A stretch of 64,000 bases of DNA from Limnephilus marmoratus. Its lineage: Eukaryota; Arthropoda; Insecta; Trichoptera; Limnephilidae. Under the pieces are notes generated by a model. It saw only the letters and a list, made by a program, of their open reading frames with translations, searched no databases and was not told the origin of the DNA. Below are positions 51,425 to 61,183 of the stretch, one piece after another (the stretch's first letter is position 1; each line of letters opens with the position of its first letter). Where the stretch lies: the NCBI GenBank assembly GCA_917880885.1, contig OU862913.1, forward strand, positions 21,833,286-21,897,285. Direction: 5' to 3'. The position numbers were made by a program, and so were the translations under genes.

Positions 51425-54400
51425 CTAACGATCAACTGGAGTTTCAGATTTAATAATGTCTTTTAAATGATAAATACCCAGTTTTTTGCCATTCATGTCA
51501 GCTAACTGATATGCTACTGGAGAATTTTTCCCAATAATCTTGCTCCTAATGAATTTAGGTGCCAATTTTGCTGAAAAGTGTTTACTTGCATCTGATAATA
51601 CGAATGATCGCCTCCATACGGTTTCCCCAACCCTAAATTGAATATCTCTACGACGCAAGTTGTAGTTCAGCTTGTTCCGTTCGTATGACTGCCTTAACGA
51701 TGTCCGTACCTGTGAAAAAATGTCATTCAATTCTTCTAAACCTGACGCCCAAGAGTCACGCTTAGCAAACGTAATTTCTTCAGCATTGAAATCAGTGCCT
51801 AAATAATCTTTTCCTGAAATGATGATCTCTCTGCCAAAGTTGAGAAAAAACGGAGTGTAACCTGTGACTTCATGGACTGCCGTGTTAATGGCTAACTCAA
51901 TTTCTGGAAGATGATTCGCCCAGGTTCTGTGGTCAGATCCAACATACGAACCAAGCGCTGCTACCAAAACCTTGTTAACACGTTCCACAGGATTGTTCTG
52001 AGGATGATATCTGCAGTTATAAAACAGGTGACGAATATGAAACTTATTGGCTAAAGCTTTCATATCACGTGAAATGTATTGAGGACCATTGTCCAACACA
52101 ATGGTGTCCGGAACTCCAAACTTCAGGAAAATTTCATTCTCTAAAATGGAAGCAATATTCAACCCAGTAGCCTTCCTCAGCGGGAACAGCCTCGTGTACT
52201 TAGAAAAGAAATCAGAAACTACCAAGAGATAAGTATAACCTTTCTTGTATGAACTCGGATAAGGCCCCAGTAAATCAGTTGCAATCATTTGCCAAGGGCG
52301 CTGAACCAATTTGGGATTTCCCATCAAACCTGGCGGTAACAAATTAGTACTCTTGTAACCTAAGCATATCTGACATTTACCGATGAAAGCTTTTACATCA
52401 GCAGACATTTTAGGCCAATAATATTTGTGTCTAATTCTGTTCAGGGTTTTTAAAATCCCAAAGTGGGCGCAAGTAGGAGGAACATGGTGCTGTACAATTA
52501 AACTATTCCTGAGTTCCTTCGGAACTACCTCTTTCCAGTCGTAGGACCTATGTAAAGCCTCCATACTCTGGATATGTTTATAGAGCCTATCGTTAGTAAT
52601 TCTCCACGCCGGATACTTCTCAGGATTTGCCAAAATTTTCTCCTTTAATTTGACGTACCATTGGTCCGATGTAGAAAAATTTTGACTGATCGTATTAACC
52701 TGTAAAGGATCCCGTGATAACGCGTCAGGAATTACATTGTCCTTACCGTTTCTATGAATAATTTCAAAATTGAACTGTTGTAACCTGACTGCCCAGCGCG
52801 CGAGCCGTCCTGAAGGCGATTTTAAGCTGGTCAACCACTTCAGGCTGTAGTGGTCTGTTATAATCTTTACCGGAATAGGCGAACCCTCAATATAACCCCT
52901 GAATTTTTCCAACGCGAAAATCATAGCATTTAACTCTCTTTCTGTGGTAGAGTGGTTCCTCTCTTGAGCAGAAAGTGTTCTTGAAATGAAAGAAATAGGG
53001 TGTTCTAACCCCTTATCATCCATTTGTGAAAGACATGCTCCGAGCCCTACATTTGAAGCATCTACGCTAATCGTGAATGGTTTCTTGAAATCAGGACATG
53101 CGAGAACCGGAGCGGATACAAGAATGTTTTTAAGTTTTGAGAATGCTAATTGCGCTTGATCATTCCACACAAATTTCTTACCCGCGAATTCTTTCTTTGT
53201 TAAATTATACAAAGGTGAAGCAATGCTAGAAAAATTGAAAATGAATCTCTTATACCACGAGAGTACCCCAATGAATCTACGTAAGCTCTTTTGTGACGAA
53301 GGGGTCGGAAAATCAACAATTGCCCTGACTTTATCCGGATCTGTGCGGAGACCTTTATCATCAATGACAAAACCTAGGTATTTGAGTGAGTCCCTGCAGA
53401 AAACGGATTTCTGCACATTAATCGTAAGACCGGCGGCCTGTAGTCTCTGTTTAACCTTCCTCAAGAGATAAATATGTTCTTCGAAAGATGAACTAATAAT
53501 GATGATGTCATCTAAGTAACAAAAGACTTTGCCATCAAATTCAGGCCCTAACACTTTATCCATCAGCCGCATCATCCGGGAGCTAGCACCATGTAAACCG
53601 AACGGCATTGTGACGAAATGAAACAACCCTCGCTTGGGTATCGTGAACGCGGTTTTCTCCTTAGACTTTTCGTCTAGCGGAATTTGGAAAAAGGCATCAT
53701 TTAAGTCCAAAGTTGATAGAAAACGAGCACCACCCAAGCTATTGAGAATGTCTGAGATTAACGGTAAATTGTAGGCGTCGCGTTTCGAGACGGCGTTTAA
53801 GCGTCTGCTGTCGAGGCATAGCCTGAATGTGCCATTTTTCTTAGGTACCAGAACAATGGGATTATTCCACGAGCTGTTGCTCGGTTCTACCACACCTAAC
53901 TCTAGGAGTCTGTCAAGCTCCCTATGTACTTCCGGAAGTAAGTGCGGAGAAATGGGATAAACCCTTTGTTTGATAGGAGGCACATCACCCGTGTCTATGA
54001 CATGATGTTCTAACCCTGTCCTGCCTAACCGATCTCCTGAGTAATCCATGTACTCCTGAACTACAACGTTCAAGACGGAGCGTTGGGATTGAGATAAATT
54101 TTTCTCACTATCCAGCCCAATACTATTCGATGCTCGAACACTACTAACAGAATCATTACAAGACATTAATTTTGAGATCTTAGGACAGATGTTGAAAACT
54201 TTCCAAAAGTCACAACCCAGAATAATGTCAGATTTAATGTCTGGCATAATAACAAAATTGAACGTTCTAACAACATTTTCAAAACGCACCGGGAGAGCTA
54301 TTTTGTAAGAACAGGTAACCGAATGACCGGTCGCCGATACTAGAGCGAAATCAGAATCCAATTTTGACAAATTGAAACCTAAATCTAAAAATTTACGATG

Positions 54401-54640
54401 AAAGTTATTTCCTAAAATCGAAACGTGCGACCCAGAGTCTAGAAGACCAGAGTAGCCTGTGCTCAAAACTTGGAAAGAGATGTAAGGACGGCCGTCCCTG
54501 TTGGCCGCTCGCACCTCCTTCGAAGTCCTTAAATTCTTATAAAAATCTCTTACGGTATCCAGCCACAAAACCCATTCCCGTGAAGTAATCTCGGCAAACG
54601 CAGACGTCATAGCGCCCACCGACAGGACCTCACGGGCCAT
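51425..54640 (-). CDS. pol: Gypsy Pol polyprotein
   Basis: 1,071 residues from the ATG. Aspartic protease: LLDSGSHVSILG, catalytic Asp68. RT: LDLNDAFFQIPL (Asp312) and FCYLDDIIIIS (YLDD 375-378). RNase H: ISVDASNVGLGACLSQ (Asp527), TERELNA (Glu569), ITDHYSLKWL (Asp596), IPDALSRD (Asp639). Integrase: zinc region H719..C756-x2-C759, then the catalytic triad TDLLGP (Asp789), LDNGPQY (Asp850), NNPVERVNK (Glu886). The C-terminus has a GETVWRR..SPVAYQLAD..HLKDI segment like the GPY/F module. No chromodomain and no stop codons. All key catalytic residues are present, so it is probably functional. Confidence 0.95.
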   Translation of the reverse strand: MAREVLSVGAMTSAFAEITSREWVLWLDTVRDFYKNLRTSKEVRAANRDGRPYISFQVLSTGYSGLLDSGSHVSILGNNFHRKFLDLGFNLSKLDSDFALVSATGHSVTCSYKIALPVRFENVVRTFNFVIMPDIKSDIILGCDFWKVFNICPKISKLMSCNDSVSSVRASNSIGLDSEKNLSQSQRSVLNVVVQEYMDYSGDRLGRTGLEHHVIDTGDVPPIKQRVYPISPHLLPEVHRELDRLLELGVVEPSNSSWNNPIVLVPKKNGTFRLCLDSRRLNAVSKRDAYNLPLISDILNSLGGARFLSTLDLNDAFFQIPLDEKSKEKTAFTIPKRGLFHFVTMPFGLHGASSRMMRLMDKVLGPEFDGKVFCYLDDIIIISSSFEEHIYLLRKVKQRLQAAGLTINVQKSVFCRDSLKYLGFVIDDKGLRTDPDKVRAIVDFPTPSSQKSLRRFIGVLSWYKRFIFNFSSIASPLYNLTKKEFAGKKFVWNDQAQLAFSKLKNILVSAPVLACPDFKKPFTISVDASNVGLGACLSQMDDKGLEHPISFISRTLSAQERNHSTTERELNAMIFALEKFRGYIEGSPIPVKIITDHYSLKWLTSLKSPSGRLARWAVRLQQFNFEIIHRNGKDNVIPDALSRDPLQVNTISQNFSTSDQWYVKLKEKILANPEKYPAWRITNDRLYKHIQSMEALHRSYDWKEVVPKELRNSLIVQHHVPPTCAHFGILKTLNRIRHKYYWPKMSADVKAFIGKCQICLGYKSTNLLPPGLMGNPKLVQRPWQMIATDLLGPYPSSYKKGYTYLLVVSDFFSKYTRLFPLRKATGLNIASILENEIFLKFGVPDTIVLDNGPQYISRDMKALANKFHIRHLFYNCRYHPQNNPVERVNKVLVAALGSYVGSDHRTWANHLPEIELAINTAVHEVTGYTPFFLNFGREIIISGKDYLGTDFNAEEITFAKRDSWASGLEELNDIFSQVRTSLRQSYERNKLNYNLRRRDIQFRVGETVWRRSFVLSDASKHFSAKLAPKFIRSKIIGKNSPVAYQLADMNGKKLGIYHLKDIIKSETPVDR

Positions 54641-54649
54641 CAGTTTTTT
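54640..54649 (-). promoter_or_regulatory. gag-pol -1 frameshift site
   Basis: The element strand carries A AAA AAC in gag phase (plus 54649-54643), directly followed by the gag stop TGA. Slipping one base back gives CTG ATG GCC, the exact pol frame. The heptamer is a canonical XXXYYYZ slippery sequence. The gag stop and the first pol ATG also overlap as TGATG, so termination-reinitiation is an alternative. Confidence 0.8.
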
Positions 54650-55647
54650 TGAGGACGGCAGCCGCAGAGAGGAGCCTTGACCCCCGGACGCCCGCAGCGA
54701 AAGCAGTGCACCTCCCTAGAATTCACATTTGACGGGTTATGCAAAACATTCGAAAAATCACGACGGTTATTCCTGAAGTTGAAATTAGGATCGGCAGAAT
54801 TTACATAACCATCTCTATTGTTAGAATAATTGTTTCTAGAAAAATTCAAATTGTTGCAATCTCTGTTATTATTACTATTGCCAGCATGGTTGTTCCTAGA
54901 CAAATGTAAATCATTCGAATACCTCTCATTGCCTCTATTACCAGAAAAGTTATTTCTAGAAAAATTAGATTTACTGTGATTCCTCTGATTACCTTTGTTA
55001 CTAGAATAATTAATAGGATGAGAATTACTAGTGTTTGATCTGTCGTTTGAACGGCTGTCGGCCAACTCAATCATCCTACCTAATTTTTTTAAGGTTAACA
55101 AATCAGGGATCTCCGAAAGAGAAAGTTTCTGAATATATCTTGGCAACATATTACTCCGCAAAATGTCTAGGATCTCATCATCCGGCAACCTAGTGGACAA
55201 ACGATTATTCAGCAATTGAACACGAGTGATAAAAGAACTAAAATTCTCTTTCTGACCTTGAAACGTCAATCTTATTTGTGCCAATAACCTCTTTTCATGG
55301 TCTAAAAGCTCAAATTCGTTTTTTAACGCAACCACAATGTCCGCCCAAGATGAGAAAGCGGAGCGGTTTACTCTGAACCATTGTAGCGCCTGCCCTGAAA
55401 ACAATTCGACTGCAGAAGAAAAAAGAGAAGCATAACTTACGTTTCTAGCGACAGCAAGTTCTTCTACCCGTTCTAAGAAATTTCTGACATCCGCAGAGCC
55501 ATCAAAGGTGAGGTTCCACTTGTGTACCGGAAACGACGGAAGTGACGGAATTGACAAAGCTGAACCGGACCCCGCCGGTGTATCATCCTGTTTCGCCATG
55601 ATGAATTTTGCCGCTGTTCTACTTCTTGTACCTACTCCTTCATCCAT
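54640..55647 (-). CDS. gag: Gypsy Gag
   Basis: 335-residue structural protein that packages element RNA. The capsid-like region spans about 45-195 (WNLTFDGSADVRNFLERVEE, LQWFRVN, FSSWADIVVALKNEFE, a retrotrans_gag pattern). It is followed by a strongly Asn/Arg/Ser-rich linker (200-305) with recurring SRNN/FSRNN units. The C-terminal knuckle is HCFRCGRPGVKAPLCGC, which lacks the usual His of CCHC. It ends CAA AAA AAC TGA. A second ATG 16 codons downstream (MAKQDD) is an alternative start. 392 bases of leader separate the 5' LTR from the ATG. Confidence 0.93.
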   Translation of the reverse strand: MDEGVGTRSRTAAKFIMAKQDDTPAGSGSALSIPSLPSFPVHKWNLTFDGSADVRNFLERVEELAVARNVSYASLFSSAVELFSGQALQWFRVNRSAFSSWADIVVALKNEFELLDHEKRLLAQIRLTFQGQKENFSSFITRVQLLNNRLSTRLPDDEILDILRSNMLPRYIQKLSLSEIPDLLTLKKLGRMIELADSRSNDRSNTSNSHPINYSSNKGNQRNHSKSNFSRNNFSGNRGNERYSNDLHLSRNNHAGNSNNNRDCNNLNFSRNNYSNNRDGYVNSADPNFNFRNNRRDFSNVLHNPSNVNSREVHCFRCGRPGVKAPLCGCRPQKN

Positions 55648-56019
55648 AACCTATTTCTCGATTGTAGGGTAGAAAGAAAATTATTAGAATACATGCAACA
55701 ACACGACATGAAAAATGACAATGCACATGCAATCACCAATTCTAAGAAAATAATAAATAATGTATGCTGCCAGCGAACTGAGCAGCCAAAATGAGTTAAA
55801 AGCGTAATAACGCCGATGAGTTGACGGAAACCAAGGCAAAAAAACTGTGTGAAACTATGTATCAAAAATATCAGATCGGCAAGTTAGTCGTGGGACGGGC
55901 TGTTATAAACCCAAGGAAAAGTGAGAATCAAATTAATAACAGATCGAGATGTAAAAACCATTTGATAATCGTGAACAACACTACCGCGAACACGTGCGAG
56001 AAAAAACAAACATAGACAG

Positions 56020-56038
56020 GTTCAGCCGAAGCGCGCCA
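56020..56038 (-). promoter_or_regulatory. Probable Gypsy primer-binding site
   Basis: Element strand TGGCGCGCTTCGGCTGAAC lies one base after the 5' LTR. It begins TGG as expected for priming by a tRNA CCA end. I could not assign the tRNA. Confidence 0.5.
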
Positions 56039-56039
56039 A

Positions 56040-56694
56040 TGTGACGTTCAATACTTACTTGTAATTCATTCCCTCCAAACCTGGTCATCCATCCATGAAT
56101 AGTATAAATAATCACATACAAAGCCAGCAAGCAAGCAATGAGGTTAGGTAGCAATAATAAGTAGGTATGTGAACAATGTATAATTTATTGTAAAAACAAA
56201 CCCTGCCCTTGGAACATATTATAATGATTCGCTATGAGACTCTAAGTTAAACAACAGAATTAATCATCAGGGGTGACTGGTTACGATGTATCGTACCCAG
56301 CTGTAAATGTTTAAAGTTTCTCGACACGTGTCAATAAGAAAGAAATTATATTGTAACGACATAAGAAAATTACTGATGGGCGCCTGTGACGTAAAACGTA
56401 ACATATTTATGAATCAGTAATCCCTAAAAATAATCTATAAAGCACAATCTCGATCTGTTAAAAATATAAGTAATTTAAATCTCACTTCTCGTGATCCAAA
56501 ATGTCTTGAGTCCAGCCATACAACAGCCCGTCACACAAAAACACCTGCTCGATCCGTGGTACTCCCGTCAACTGAAGCGCCCGAACTTTTTCCGAAGCAT
56601 CTTGAAACATCTGCCGCCCCTTCGGAGTGCAATGCTGCCAACCAAATCATGCGAAATTTGCGAATCGCTCACGACGCTAGCAGCAAATGTTACA
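56040..56694 (-). repeat. Gypsy 5' LTR
   Basis: On the element strand it begins TGTAACATTTGCTGC and ends ACGTCACA. Reads the same as the other LTR. The element-strand AATAAA (plus 56184-56189) could be the poly-A signal. Confidence 0.96.
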
Positions 56695-56709
56695 CTGTTA
56701 CACCCTGTA

Positions 56710-57084
56710 GTAACGCCCTTGAACTAACAACAACTCTATACTTGCAAAGACGTTGCGATGAAATTGTTGCCAAATCAATTTGTTTGTAATTACAGCAAAT
56801 TTATTTTGGGACGGTATAGACCAGATCGCGTATACCGATGAACCAATTCTAGACACTATTAATGTGTTAGCAATGTAAACTGCATCCTGGTTGCACATGC
56901 AGTTGGGCTATGCAACTGATTGTTCTTGTTTTGGACAAGCGATTGACAAGGTATAATAAATGCAAATTAATTTAGTAAAGGTTTTATGGATTGTGTTGTT
57001 TGTTTGACCAAGTTAACGGTATCCTAAAAACACAGGAAGATACTCCGAAATCTCTCTTGTAATTACCAAACTCCCAACATGCCT
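56710..57084. other. Unassigned region
   Basis: Begins TAACGCCCTTGAACTAAC. No coding or structural signal seen. Confidence 0.4.
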
Positions 57085-57830
57085 TCCGTTGATATGCGTG
57101 GTGTAAATCAAGGTGACCAGCTCAGGTACGGGGGCTCCGTTGAAGCCAGAGTCAAGTTAGCCTCTCAGAAGCTGGGTGTACTGTACCAGAGCCCGCAGAT
57201 ACTGCGGATAGAACACAACTGCTGATCCTGTACAGATCGCAAGAGTGACCCACTGTTGAATTTGGCAGCCATCTCTGGTCTGGAGCTTCAAAACACTTGA
57301 CTCTGTGCGGAAACGGGCGGTTTGATAGCTTGCCCTATGTTAACGAGCGGATTGCAATGTTTAGAGTTAGAGCATTGGCATCGGGTAGGCATGCTGTCCT
57401 TGTTCTGCCGGTATTACAATGGAAGATGCTCCGATGTATTAGCGTCAGTGATCCCTTCGACACCGGTGAATTTTGTTTTTTTACATGAATACCTCCTCCC
57501 GTCTGGAGCCAGCGAGGGGGCATGCATATGGCATCCCCAATTAGGGCATGTTGTGAGGCTGATGGTAGTTGTGGAGAGTAAAAGGAAGGAGGGGAAGTAC
57601 CTGGCTTTTCAAATCTGGTCACCAAACACGGCTAAAGCCATTTCAAGGAACGTTTCAATTCTGAATGGTGGACCGGGAATCGATCCCGCGACCTTCGGAT
57701 TGCGAGTCAAGAGCCTTGCCATTAAACCACGCCGGCCTTCAATAGTCGGAAAACACGCCAAACGCGCGCACAACGTATGTAAAAGATTGACTTTTGTCAC
57801 ATGAGAACGGGCCGCTTCTACAACTCGTTC
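57085..57830 (+). pseudogene. LINE family B RT fragment split by a SINE
   Basis: The plus strand has GDQLRYGGSVEARVKLASQK and LGVLYQ (57105-57190). In another frame follows VGMLSLFCRYYNGRCSDVLA (about 57388-57447), then KHAKRAHNVCKRLTFVT (57750-57801) after the inserted SINE. The order matches the family B copies at 4.4-4.9 kb and 45.2 kb. Several frame changes. Confidence 0.72.
57479..57745 (-). repeat. SINE family 1 with a clear tRNA-like head
   Basis: On the minus strand the head reads CCGGCGTGGTTTAATGGCAA (box A region) and GGTCGCGGGATCGATTCCCG (box B), spaced as in tRNA genes. The body then ends with GACGGGAGGAGGTATTCATG and an A-run. It interrupts the LINE family B fragment. The head would form only part of a tRNA cloverleaf. 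Confidence 0.8.
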
Positions 57831-58404
57831 TTGAGTTCAACAGCTACTTCCACACCTCCTTTGAATAGTCAGCAAAAGTGATGAAAAAAAAAAAAAATCG
57901 TTAAATGGGTTAGGTTAGGTTATGAGCTATTTTGCAATTTTTTTGTTCATAACTTTTAATGACTTATTTTATTTTTTATTATTATTGTACAACATAATGA
58001 TTCCAATTGCAGTACAATTTAGTTACCCTGTCAGCATTTAGGCAAGTGATAATATTTTTAAGGCATATGAAGAACAGTCACTTACATCCAAATGGTTTGC
58101 AATTTCATTTAACAGCACCACTCCCCTCGTCATGCTATGCTTTGCCAAGACGTCTGTTCTGCCGTTCGGTACTTTAAATAAGTCATGATCGCACATAAAT
58201 CATAGTATCCCAAGAAAAATGGGCTATCGATGAAATTGTTCCAAATTTTGAAAGACAGAATAGAAAGACTTGCTTTCCGTCTAACAATGGGGTGCTGAAA
58301 TTGCATGATTCTGCGTTGTCCTGGAACCCCTCAGAACATATCCTATGTGGGAATGCCGTAGTTTCCCGACGGTTTAGAGCAATTGGGACTCTAATGCGAT
58401 ATGC
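57831..58404. other. Unassigned region with TTAGG-like run
   Basis: GGGTTAGGTTAGGTTATGAG at about 57907-57926 followed by TTTTTGTTCATAACTTTTAA is a piece of the foldback family seen at 23690. The remainder has no recognised element. A 133-codon minus-strand ORF (58183-58584) overlaps a LINE copy and has no domains. Confidence 0.45.
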
Positions 58405-59080
58405 TTTTTTTACATTAACTCCACACAGAAGGCCTAAGGAAAATACCTTCGAAGATTTTGTGTGGAGTATTTTTTTGAGGAGAGGAAGGAGTGAACATGG
58501 GTCTTTTACGAAAGAGGAAACACAGAAGCCGGCAAATCGTTCCACAGCCGAGCTATTCGAGTCGTAGAAGCGACCCGTTCTCATGTGATAAATTAATGTC
58601 CACCATTTACAGATGTTGGGCGCTCATTTGGCGTATTTCCAGGCTATGCACCGGTGCCGAGGGGATCAATGACGCTAGTTCCTCGGAGCATCTTCCATTG
58701 AATTACCGGTAGAACAAGGACAGCATACGGACGGAGTCGAGGGTTTTTTCAGGTATTTTGGGGCTCCAGGCCAAATTCTATCGTGTGGCCCACTTGCGAT
58801 TTGTATAGGGTTAGCAGTTGTGTACTATCTGCAGTATCTGCGGGCCCTGTACAGTACATCCAGTTTTTGAGAGGCTAACTTAACTCTGGCTTTGATGGAG
58901 CCCCCGTACCCTGAGCTGGTCACTTAGAGTTACACCAAGCATATCGATGAAGGGCCTGTTCGGGAGATTGCTTCCGTTGAAGGAGGCTAGATTTTCACAT
59001 ATATTTATTTTAAGATTATTCACATACAATCGAGAAACCCTCGTACATTTTGGGTCTCCAAAGGTTAACCGGATTGCCAT
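58405..59080 (-). pseudogene. LINE family B copy, minus strand
   Basis: The 3' end at about 58405 starts TTTTTTTACATTAACTCCAC (complement of tail and hairpin arm). The region 58480-58740 matches 4500-4760 (GGAGAGGAAGGAGTGAACAT, GCCGGCAAATCGTTCCACAG). The segment 58741-59080 matches the 45.2-kb fragment and encodes FIDMLGVTLSDQLRVRG on the minus strand. Frameshifts throughout. Confidence 0.72.
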
Positions 59081-59369
59081 ATTTCATGTTACATATAAGA
59101 CACAGCAAATTCTTTGCAACGCGGAGGTCGTCAACATAAACGCAAACCACTTCATCATAAAATTGAAGTTTTGCGTCTGCTGTGTGCAAGCACGTTAAAA
59201 AGCTCGTCTCAAGGTCTCTCGTTAAACACACGCCTTAACATACTTAACTGGGTGCATTCGTACTGCAGCCGAGTGCATTTCCCGCCTCGCACCACATAAC
59301 AATATATATAGTCTTACATTGTCAGTGATCGGCAACTCGGTTCGACCCGCGTGGCAAATATTGCGACCT
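59081..59369. other. Unassigned, possibly more LINE
   Basis: Minus-strand ORF 59016-59231 (71 codons) ends in a segment continuous with the LINE fragment, so part of this may be upstream RT. It lacks diagnostic motifs. Confidence 0.35.
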
Positions 59370-59815
59370 ACAATACACTTTGGGAGGCGGTTATGCGTGA
59401 CGTCTCAGGAACCATTTATTGGATCAACATCCCTGCCATAGGTCATCCTAAGTGATTCAGTACGTTTGGCAAGCGGGTTCATGATTCGTCTAGGCTGCTG
59501 CGTGGCGGACTGAATAAAGAAATCTTTGAAATTAATAAATTACTTGCTGTGTTAGAAAAAAAGAAATCTTTACCTAGGACCTCTCCATCCGGACTCCTCG
59601 ACTTGTAATTGCAGTGCAAGCCTTGAACTGCAGTGAGCGGGATGGATTCATAAACCCGTCAGTCCTAGACAAATTGATTCACAGATTCCCACCTATCCAC
59701 CCTTCGCACCTTTCTCCTACCCAAAACTTTCTTTTCCTAAAAAGACCCTCCACACAGCATTCTCAAAGGTGTCGGCCCCGAGAGATTTTTTCTGTGTGGA
59801 GCTAATGTAAAAAAA
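59370..59815 (+). repeat. Dispersed repeat ending in the LINE family B 3' hairpin, copy 2
   Basis: Matches 24479-24812, with an additional roughly 130-base AT-rich stretch near 59510-59580. Ends AAAGACCCTCCACACAGCAT, then TGTGTGGAGCTAATGTAAAA. Confidence 0.55.
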
Positions 59816-60488
59816 TTCTTCCTAAAAAATTACATAGGATATTTCGGTCAAACCAGTAAAAAAATATTAATTAAAATTTAAAAGAATTTTTGATTTTTAT
59901 CAGTTTTATTGTTTTAGGTGTAACCCAATTAGATTAGTCCTGTTAAAAGGCGAAAGACGGATTTGAAGAACAATTCATAAAATTTCAAAATTAATTTTCA
60001 AGTTCTATTTTGTGAAACAACTGGCCAATGATGATATAATAACGGAACATGAATAGAACTTTCACAGAACTTAACTATGAAATATTATGAAAAATAAACT
60101 TTAAATCTTTTGATTATGGTAATGCCTATAAAGATAATTCCATATCCCCATCATTGTTCTTAACAGGAATGCTTGATTTTAACACCCTAGAATAGAAGTC
60201 CGCCGAAAAATATTTTTAGGCAAATATTTTTTTAAGTTAATCTCCGGTACCATATTAAATCCGCCAATATTGAAGGAGATCAACTTATATGTCCCTAATG
60301 CGTATGCTCGTGGGAGATCCCGCGCCTTTTTTATGCTCCGAAAACGAGAACTTCTGCCTACCAGAATGCACCATTAAGCAACGACTATGCAATCTATGCA
60401 TTGAGCATCGACATCTTCAATGTCACCTACAGAGAATTCAGTAACTATCTCTTGACATACGCCCCCATGCACTTATAGGTAAAACAAC
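59816..60488. other. Unassigned AT-rich region
   Basis: No gene or repeat recognised. Confidence 0.4.
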
Positions 60489-60492
60489 TTAA

Positions 60493-61179
60493 GAGGGCAT
60501 TACCAGAGAAAGCCGGAAATACGTCATTTTCAAAAAATTTTTTAGACGTATTGACTCTTTTCCGCAAAAAATTATAAATGGATTTCGAAAGATTGTTCTT
60601 TTATCTAGCATAGTTATGTAATAAATTTTTAGATTTTTTTTAAATTTATAGTATAATAAGGTTATTCCATAGGTCGTTGGCAGATTTGTTAAATTTTCAA
60701 AAAAGTTTTTGTATTATACCACACCCATATCAAATAATGTAATCATGCAGTAAAATAAATCAATACATTATCTAGCAAAGCTATGTATTAGAATTTTAAT
60801 TTTAGTTTCAATAAAATCATTAAAAAATATGTACGGACATGTGTTTCTTGACGAAAATTGGTCCATTTGTGTATTTATTTGCGCACTTACAAACTAATAT
60901 ATTTCAGATTTTTTTAACATTCTTATTAAATTTAGACATTATTGAAAAATGATAAATACTTGTAATCAAAAAATAACTACAAAAAGTACACTATTTACAT
61001 ACCCGTTGTTGTTGTTATTTAAGTTGGCGAATCTGTCAAAATACGGGTATGTGACGTAGCTAAACCCGTAACTTCATGAAACGGAGGTTTACAAAAATTA
61101 GTGACTAGGCCCCCTGCACGATCGGAAGAACTACTTTCGACGAAATGTGGATTTTCGTCCGCTGGCTGGTTAAACGCTC
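60493..61179. mobile_element. TTAA-flanked (piggyBac-type) MITE, copy 2
   Basis: TTAA at 60489-60492 and 61180-61183. Nearly identical to copy 1 (43142-43854) in the first 500 and last 70 bases. In between it carries its own segment with the short inverted pair CATACCCGT / ACGGGTATG (about 60997-61051), absent from copy 1. Confidence 0.75.
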
Positions 61180-61183
61180 TTAA

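Larger units (their letters stand above)
48287..56694 (-). mobile_element. Ty3/Gypsy LTR retrotransposon, full length
   Basis: 8,408 bp on the minus strand. LTRs 48287-48941 (3') and 56040-56694 (5') are 655 bp, start TG and end CA, and read as identical. A 4-bp target duplication CTGT (48283-48286, 56695-56698) is normal for Gypsy. It has gag and pol ORFs without stops, a candidate PBS and polypurine tract, and a 2.5-kb non-coding 3' region without a recognisable env. Structure and intact frames suggest recent mobility. Confidence 0.96.
47890..56707. mobile_element. TA-flanked MITE split by the Gypsy insertion
   Basis: The left end CAGGGTGTAACAGCACG (from 47890) is the exact complement of CGTGCTGTTACACCCTG. 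On the right this is split: CGTGCTGT ends at 48286 and TACACCCTG resumes at 56699-56707 after the Gypsy element and its second CTGT. TA flanks at 47888-47889 and 56708-56709. The MITE itself is about 406 bp and has no coding sequence. A TA target suggests a Tc1/mariner-type or related family. Confidence 0.88.

Noticed and set aside
57660..57745. tRNA gene
   Set aside because: Box A and box B are present, but the cloverleaf is incomplete and the segment continues into a SINE body.
57322..57804. 160-codon plus-strand ORF
   Set aside because: A chance fusion of LINE remnant, antisense SINE and LINE remnant; not one protein.
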